This document shows, piece by piece, positions 60,501 through 64,000 of a stretch of DNA of 64,000 bases (position 1 is its first letter; each line of letters starts with the position of its first letter). The notes beneath the pieces were generated by a model. The model did no database searches. It was not told where the DNA came from and saw only the letters and a program-made list of their open reading frames with translations. The DNA is taken from the NCBI GenBank assembly GCA_947311845.1, contig CAMZMU010000075.1, forward strand, positions 17,707,366-17,771,365, read 5' to 3'. The translations under genes were made by a program, and so were the position numbers. Source of the stretch: Poa pratensis. Lineage: Eukaryota; Streptophyta; Magnoliopsida; Poales; Poaceae.

Positions 60501-61514
60501 CGGTGCCATGTGTGACCTCCTTTGGTCTGATCCAGAGGATGCTGTAGATGGTTGGGGATTAAGTCCTCGAGGTGCAGGTTTCCTCTTTGGTGGAAACGTT
60601 GTTGCTTCATTTAACCACTCAAACAACATAGATTATATTTGCCGTGCTCATCAACTAGTCATGGAAGGATTCAAGTGGATGTTCAATAACAAGATTGTTA
60701 CTGTATGGTCTGCTCCTAATTATTGCTACAGGTACTTGAAAATTCAGCTTACATAATAATGGTCATTTTGAAGTATAATGGTGAATTATGTAGGTTTAGC
60801 TTTTAACAGTATTGAGACGGGTCATGTGTAGAGTATCATGGGTATACAAATGGGTTGGAATAATATTGGCTTTGCGAACGAAGTGGGTGTAGGGCCTATA
60901 CTAAAGACATAAAAGATTGATGACACAACATGTTCTACATTTGCCTACTAGTTCAACGCTTTTCATTGTGGTCAGAATGCTGCTTTGTATGTAATTATGT
61001 TCAAGCCACTCTGTACACTATTTTGAGTACGGGAGATGAAACTTAGCAGTTTTGAAGTTCCATGTGATACTTATGCGAATTGGTTGCAGAGGCTTACCAA
61101 GTGTACTGTAATTCTTCTGGTAACACTAGTGTGTCATCTATATAAACTAGGACTATTGCAATGGTTTTGATTTTTAAGAGTTATGTAACAGGAATATGTT
61201 ACCAAGTCGGATATTTTCCCGGCACCTTATTCGTTAGCATGCTGTAGTCTCTGATAGCTTATGCTGTATTTGTTTCTTCACAAGATACTTACCTCATCCC
61301 ATTGCAGGTGTGGCAATGTTGCTGCAATCCTAGAGCTTGACGAGAACCTGAATAAGCAGTTCCGTGTATTTGAAGCCGCACCACATGTTTGTGCTCATGA
61401 CATATACCATTACCTTTGTAATATGTTACACCTGGCATCTAATTCGTTCATCTGTGCCTGTAGGAATCGAGAGGTGTTCCTGCCAAGAGGCCTGCGCCGG
61501 ATTACTTTCTCTAA
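57560..61514 (+). CDS. PPX: Ser/Thr protein phosphatase PP-X / PP4 catalytic subunit, complete
   Basis: PP4C is a nuclear and cytosolic PPP-family phosphatase that works with regulatory subunits in DNA-damage and miRNA-related pathways. Eight exons (57560-57706, 58161-58313, 59968-60030, 60122-60207, 60308-60383, 60463-60731, 61308-61386, 61464-61514) total 924 nt and give 307 residues, the family's usual length. Metal-binding motifs GDIHG (52-56), GDFVDRG (80-86) and RGNHE (111-115) are intact, as are [14 protein letters not shown] and [11 protein letters not shown]. The C-terminus DYFL is the conserved leucine-methylation tail. Residue 87 is Phe where relatives have Tyr (DRGYYSVETF). Intron 5 starts with GC (CAG/GCAAAA), the others with GT. 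The long intron 2 carries a SINE. PPX versus PP2A or PP6 is clear from [20 protein letters not shown] and the N-terminal [16 protein letters not shown]. Confidence 0.96.
58918..59082 (-). mobile_element. tRNA-derived SINE in PPX intron 2
   Basis: A 165-bp insert flanked by a perfect 17-bp duplication (GAAATTTAGGAAGTTAA at 58901-58917 and 59083-59099). On the minus strand it shows a tRNA-like A box (TGGTGCAGTGGTGAGGAC) and a B box (GGTTCGAACC), the internal Pol III promoter of SINEs. It resembles common grass SINEs. The identical duplication implies a fairly recent insertion. Confidence 0.9.
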
Positions 61515-62495
61515 GGCTGCACACGTGACAAGCGACACACTGCCTTTCCATGCACCCAAGCACTGGCAGATAGGTATTGCAGCAGACGAGCTTGTGCTTT
61601 ACAAGAGACACTAGCCAGGAGGTGCTTTCGGGATGTATAAATTGATGGTTCTGTGCCCATCCAGGTCTATTGTTTGTAACAAAGTCGGTATCCACCTCTC
61701 CCAAAAATAGCTCCCATTTGAGCTTCTGAGAAAATGCCTCCGCGGAGGGAGTGGTGTAGATGAAAGCCAGTGTGGGCACCTGATGTAAAATTTTGATGCC
61801 AGTCCTATCCTCCCCCCTGGAAATCCATTGCTAGAATGTAGAATGGTATGCTAATGTGTGCCTTGAGTTATCTTTCCGTTATTGCATTGCAGTTGTAGGA
61901 AATCCTGTAGTTTCGGTGTTTATTCTGAGGAAGAGCATCATGGGGTGTCACGATTGCTACCAGTACAATTGAACATGTAACGCTTATGATGTTGTGCAAG
62001 TGTTCTAGCCTGCCCACGAGATTGGATGCGTTCGGGACTGTAACTAATTGTTCTAACAGAAGTGAGTTCTGGTCGTTTCATCCTTTTATGCCCATCTCGC
62101 ATTTTCTGTGTGTTCCTGAAAAATTGAAGCGTGTACATGTAGAGTTTGTGCATATTTTACACAAATATAAGGAGCACGTACATTTCTATTTTACTACTTC
62201 CCTGTTATTGTTTTTGTATAGCAACAATAGATACTTTCCCCAAAATATTTAAGTGTATTCTGATGCTTACGGGTATGTGTGAACATTTTCAGTTTTTTTT
62301 CAAACGCTTCAAACTTTTTCAAGGGAGCTTGGTGGCTAAAAAGTTGGGCTTGAAAAGCGGCACCGGGTGCATTTTGATATTTTCATCCGATTTTAGGCGA
62401 CAGAATGTGTGAGAAGTCCAATACCATGTGGGATGGGTTTACGCTTTTGAGATCTCTCAGTTGAAGAATAACGGTGAAATTCGCAGAAATTCAAA
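61515..62495 (+). other. PPX 3' untranslated and intergenic region
   Basis: The region after the PPX stop probably holds the 3' UTR to about 61900-62200. No other open frame of interest, RNA gene or transposon end is visible. Confidence 0.45.
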
Positions 62496-62773
62496 TTGGC
62501 TCCCGAGCTCACCTGCCTCCTCCTAGGTCCTGGCTGAATAAAAAAAAATCAAAAAATAGTAAAATATTTCAAAAAACTCTTAACAAAATTGGTGAGTAAC
62601 ATATATAAGTTTTCTACATGCGTGCCAAATTTCGTGCTAAAATAACATTCGTAGTGCTCTGTGCAAAAAAAAGTGATATGCATAAAACTTGTATATATGT
62701 TCATCACTATTTTGAAAAAAAATGTTTTACTTTTTTTCCCTTTTTTTTCAGCTAGAAGGAACTCGGGAGCCAA
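62496..62773. mobile_element. MITE-like element with 15-bp inverted ends
   Basis: The left end TTGGCTCCCGAGCTC and right end GAACTCGGGAGCCAA are inverted repeats with one mismatch. The 278-bp body is AT-rich and non-coding. No convincing target duplication is visible, so the superfamily is unclear. Confidence 0.65.
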
Positions 62774-63068
62774 AACGCTTCCCTCATTCATGTTTTAGTA
62801 TATATTCAATGAAGGGTATAGGATGATTCCATCTTCATCGAAAAAATATGATGGATTTCATAGAAATTTGTAAGACTCAAAAAAAAAAAGATTCCATCTT
62901 TACCTACGAAAGCCTGGTGCGTCGTAGAACCCTCCAGAGTTCTCCAATCAGCCAGAGGACAAAGGGAGGACTGGAGGAGGAACGCAACGCTGTAGCCCCT
63001 ACACCCCCCTGCACCCTACTATCTATCCGCCTCGCCGGAGGACAACCGCCGTCGCTCGCGCCCGGAAG

Positions 63069-63365
63069 ATGGACAGCGTGGGCGCCCGCCTGGGCCGCTC
63101 CTCCACGCGGTACGGCCCCGTCGGCAGCAGCAACGCCTCCTTCAGCGGTTCCGTCAGGAAGTGGCGCAAGGGGTGGGCCCCACTCGCTGGCGGAGGTAAC
63201 AGCGGCGGCGGCGCGGGATCCGCCTCCGCCGGTATGGGTCCCATCGGGTGCCCCAGGGGAAACAAGGTGGTGCTGCTCAAGTGGGCGCCGGTGAACGGCG
63301 CCGGCGCTGGCGACGGCAACGGCAAGGAAGTCGCCGCGGCGGCCACCAGACGGCGCTACGTTCCG
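63069..63365 (+). CDS. Uncharacterised plant protein, first exon
   Basis: 99 codons from ATG at 63069 to a GGTAAGG donor at 63366, in phase 0. The start MDSVGARLGRSSTRYGPVG is followed by a Ser/Gly-rich linker, a basic patch RKWRKGWAPL, then KVVLLKWAPVNG and ATRRRYVP. It looks like the opening exon of an uncharacterised plant-conserved family, with the rest beyond the window. GC-rich codon use matches other grass first exons. I assign no function. Confidence 0.6.
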
Positions 63366-63668
63366 GTAAGGCTTCTTGTGCTCCAAAGACTAGGTTTTTT
63401 CGGCTGTTTGGTTGCTCTGTTACGCCCTTGTGGGTTTCGATCTGCTTCGGAGGTCGGGGATGTCGCCGTTCTTTGCTTCTCCGGGGTCAGTACCGCAGGC
63501 ACAATGTAGCAGGGGATATGACCGCGCGGGTTCTTCTTGGATGAATTTGGTGCGACCATTAGCAACTAGGGTCTGGACGATGGTGAATCTAGGATTTGGC
63601 TTTCTACTTTAGCCTGGGTTGTGCTAGGGTTTTCGAGCGTAACCATTGTACTGTATAATTTACTAGTT

Positions 63669-63951
63669 TTTTTTTTTTAAAGAGCTTGTCCTAGGAGGAA
63701 CTAGGGACAAGATTTTTAATAGGTATAGGAGTGAGGCTCGAACCCTGGCTGGCTAGCTCACCACCTCATGTGCTAGCCAGTAAGACCCAGGGCCTTTCTC
63801 ACTAGATTTGAGTTGATGATAGTAGTAAGCCTTGCAATTTAGTACAACCCGTTAGAGATGGCTGAGTGATTGCCTATTTACCTGTGCATCTGCCTCAAGG
63901 TTTAGCCTTGGGGTTAGAAATTTGAGGATTACTGGCATTCCTCAATTAGTC
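63669..63951 (-). mobile_element. SINE-like short retroposon in the intron after 63365
   Basis: A 283-bp insert bounded by AATTTACTAGTT (63657-63668 and 63952-63963). It begins with a T-run, the poly(A) tail on the other strand. On the minus strand it holds a B-box-like GGTTCGAGCC and an upstream GGCTAGCACATGAGG that could be an A box. The 5' part beyond the tRNA-like piece is unfamiliar. Confidence 0.65.
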
Positions 63952-64000
63952 AATTTACTAGTTACACTGATAGTTAAACTGAATATGGGTCATTTGTTGA

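Overview
This window is nuclear DNA from a grass, most likely a Pooideae/Triticeae relative (wheat, barley, rye, Aegilops group). The reasons are GC-rich first exons, nested LTR retrotransposons, a CACTA transposon, Stowaway-like and SINE-like insertions, and ordinary plant genes with GT-AG introns. No species call is possible from the sequence alone.

Five host genes can be supported. (1) The 5' part of an NADP(H)-dependent 2-alkenal/double-bond reductase runs off the left edge (minus strand, start at 906). (2) A complete five-exon FLU gene (FLUORESCENT IN BLUE LIGHT; Tigrina-d in barley), a TPR regulator of chlorophyll synthesis, lies at 3889-6416 (minus). (3) A complete three-exon ANT1-type amino-acid transporter lies at 18373-21753 (minus). 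(4) A complete eight-exon PPX/PP4 phosphatase catalytic subunit lies at 57560-61514 (plus). (5) The first exon of an uncharacterised plant gene lies at 63069-63365 (plus). All exon phases close exactly for genes 2-4, giving 298, 417 and 307 residues.

The rest is mostly transposable elements, and target-site duplications let the nesting be reconstructed. Between FLU and ANT1, a 1.2 kb LINE-like retroposon (15-bp duplication) inserted 157 bp upstream of the FLU start codon. It was later split by an 8.4 kb CACTA transposon (7013-15390, 3-bp duplication GAG) that carries a damaged TNP2-type transposase gene and a three-exon gene for a Ulp1-like protein lacking its expected catalytic residues.

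Between ANT1 and PPX, a Sirevirus-like Copia element spans 26159-57092 (5-bp duplication ATGAT) and sits in an older LTR-like remnant. It has itself received three insertions: a 5'-truncated LINE (29431-30463), a minus-strand LARD-type element with 4.5 kb LTRs and no pol (36692-47605), and a second pol-less LTR element (49061-56213) in its 3' LTR. Its gag and pol carry frameshifts and stops, and its env-like frame is split by the LARD. The Copia LTRs and the env-like leader carry many copies of an unusual GGATTATCC-centred palindrome.

Other notable points are two heat-shock-element-like arrays in the PPX leader, a probable GC-AG intron in PPX, a near-exact tandem duplication in ANT1 intron 1, a hairpin-bearing module placed in front of both CACTA genes, and a fragment resembling organellar large-subunit rRNA near 2.9-3.1 kb.
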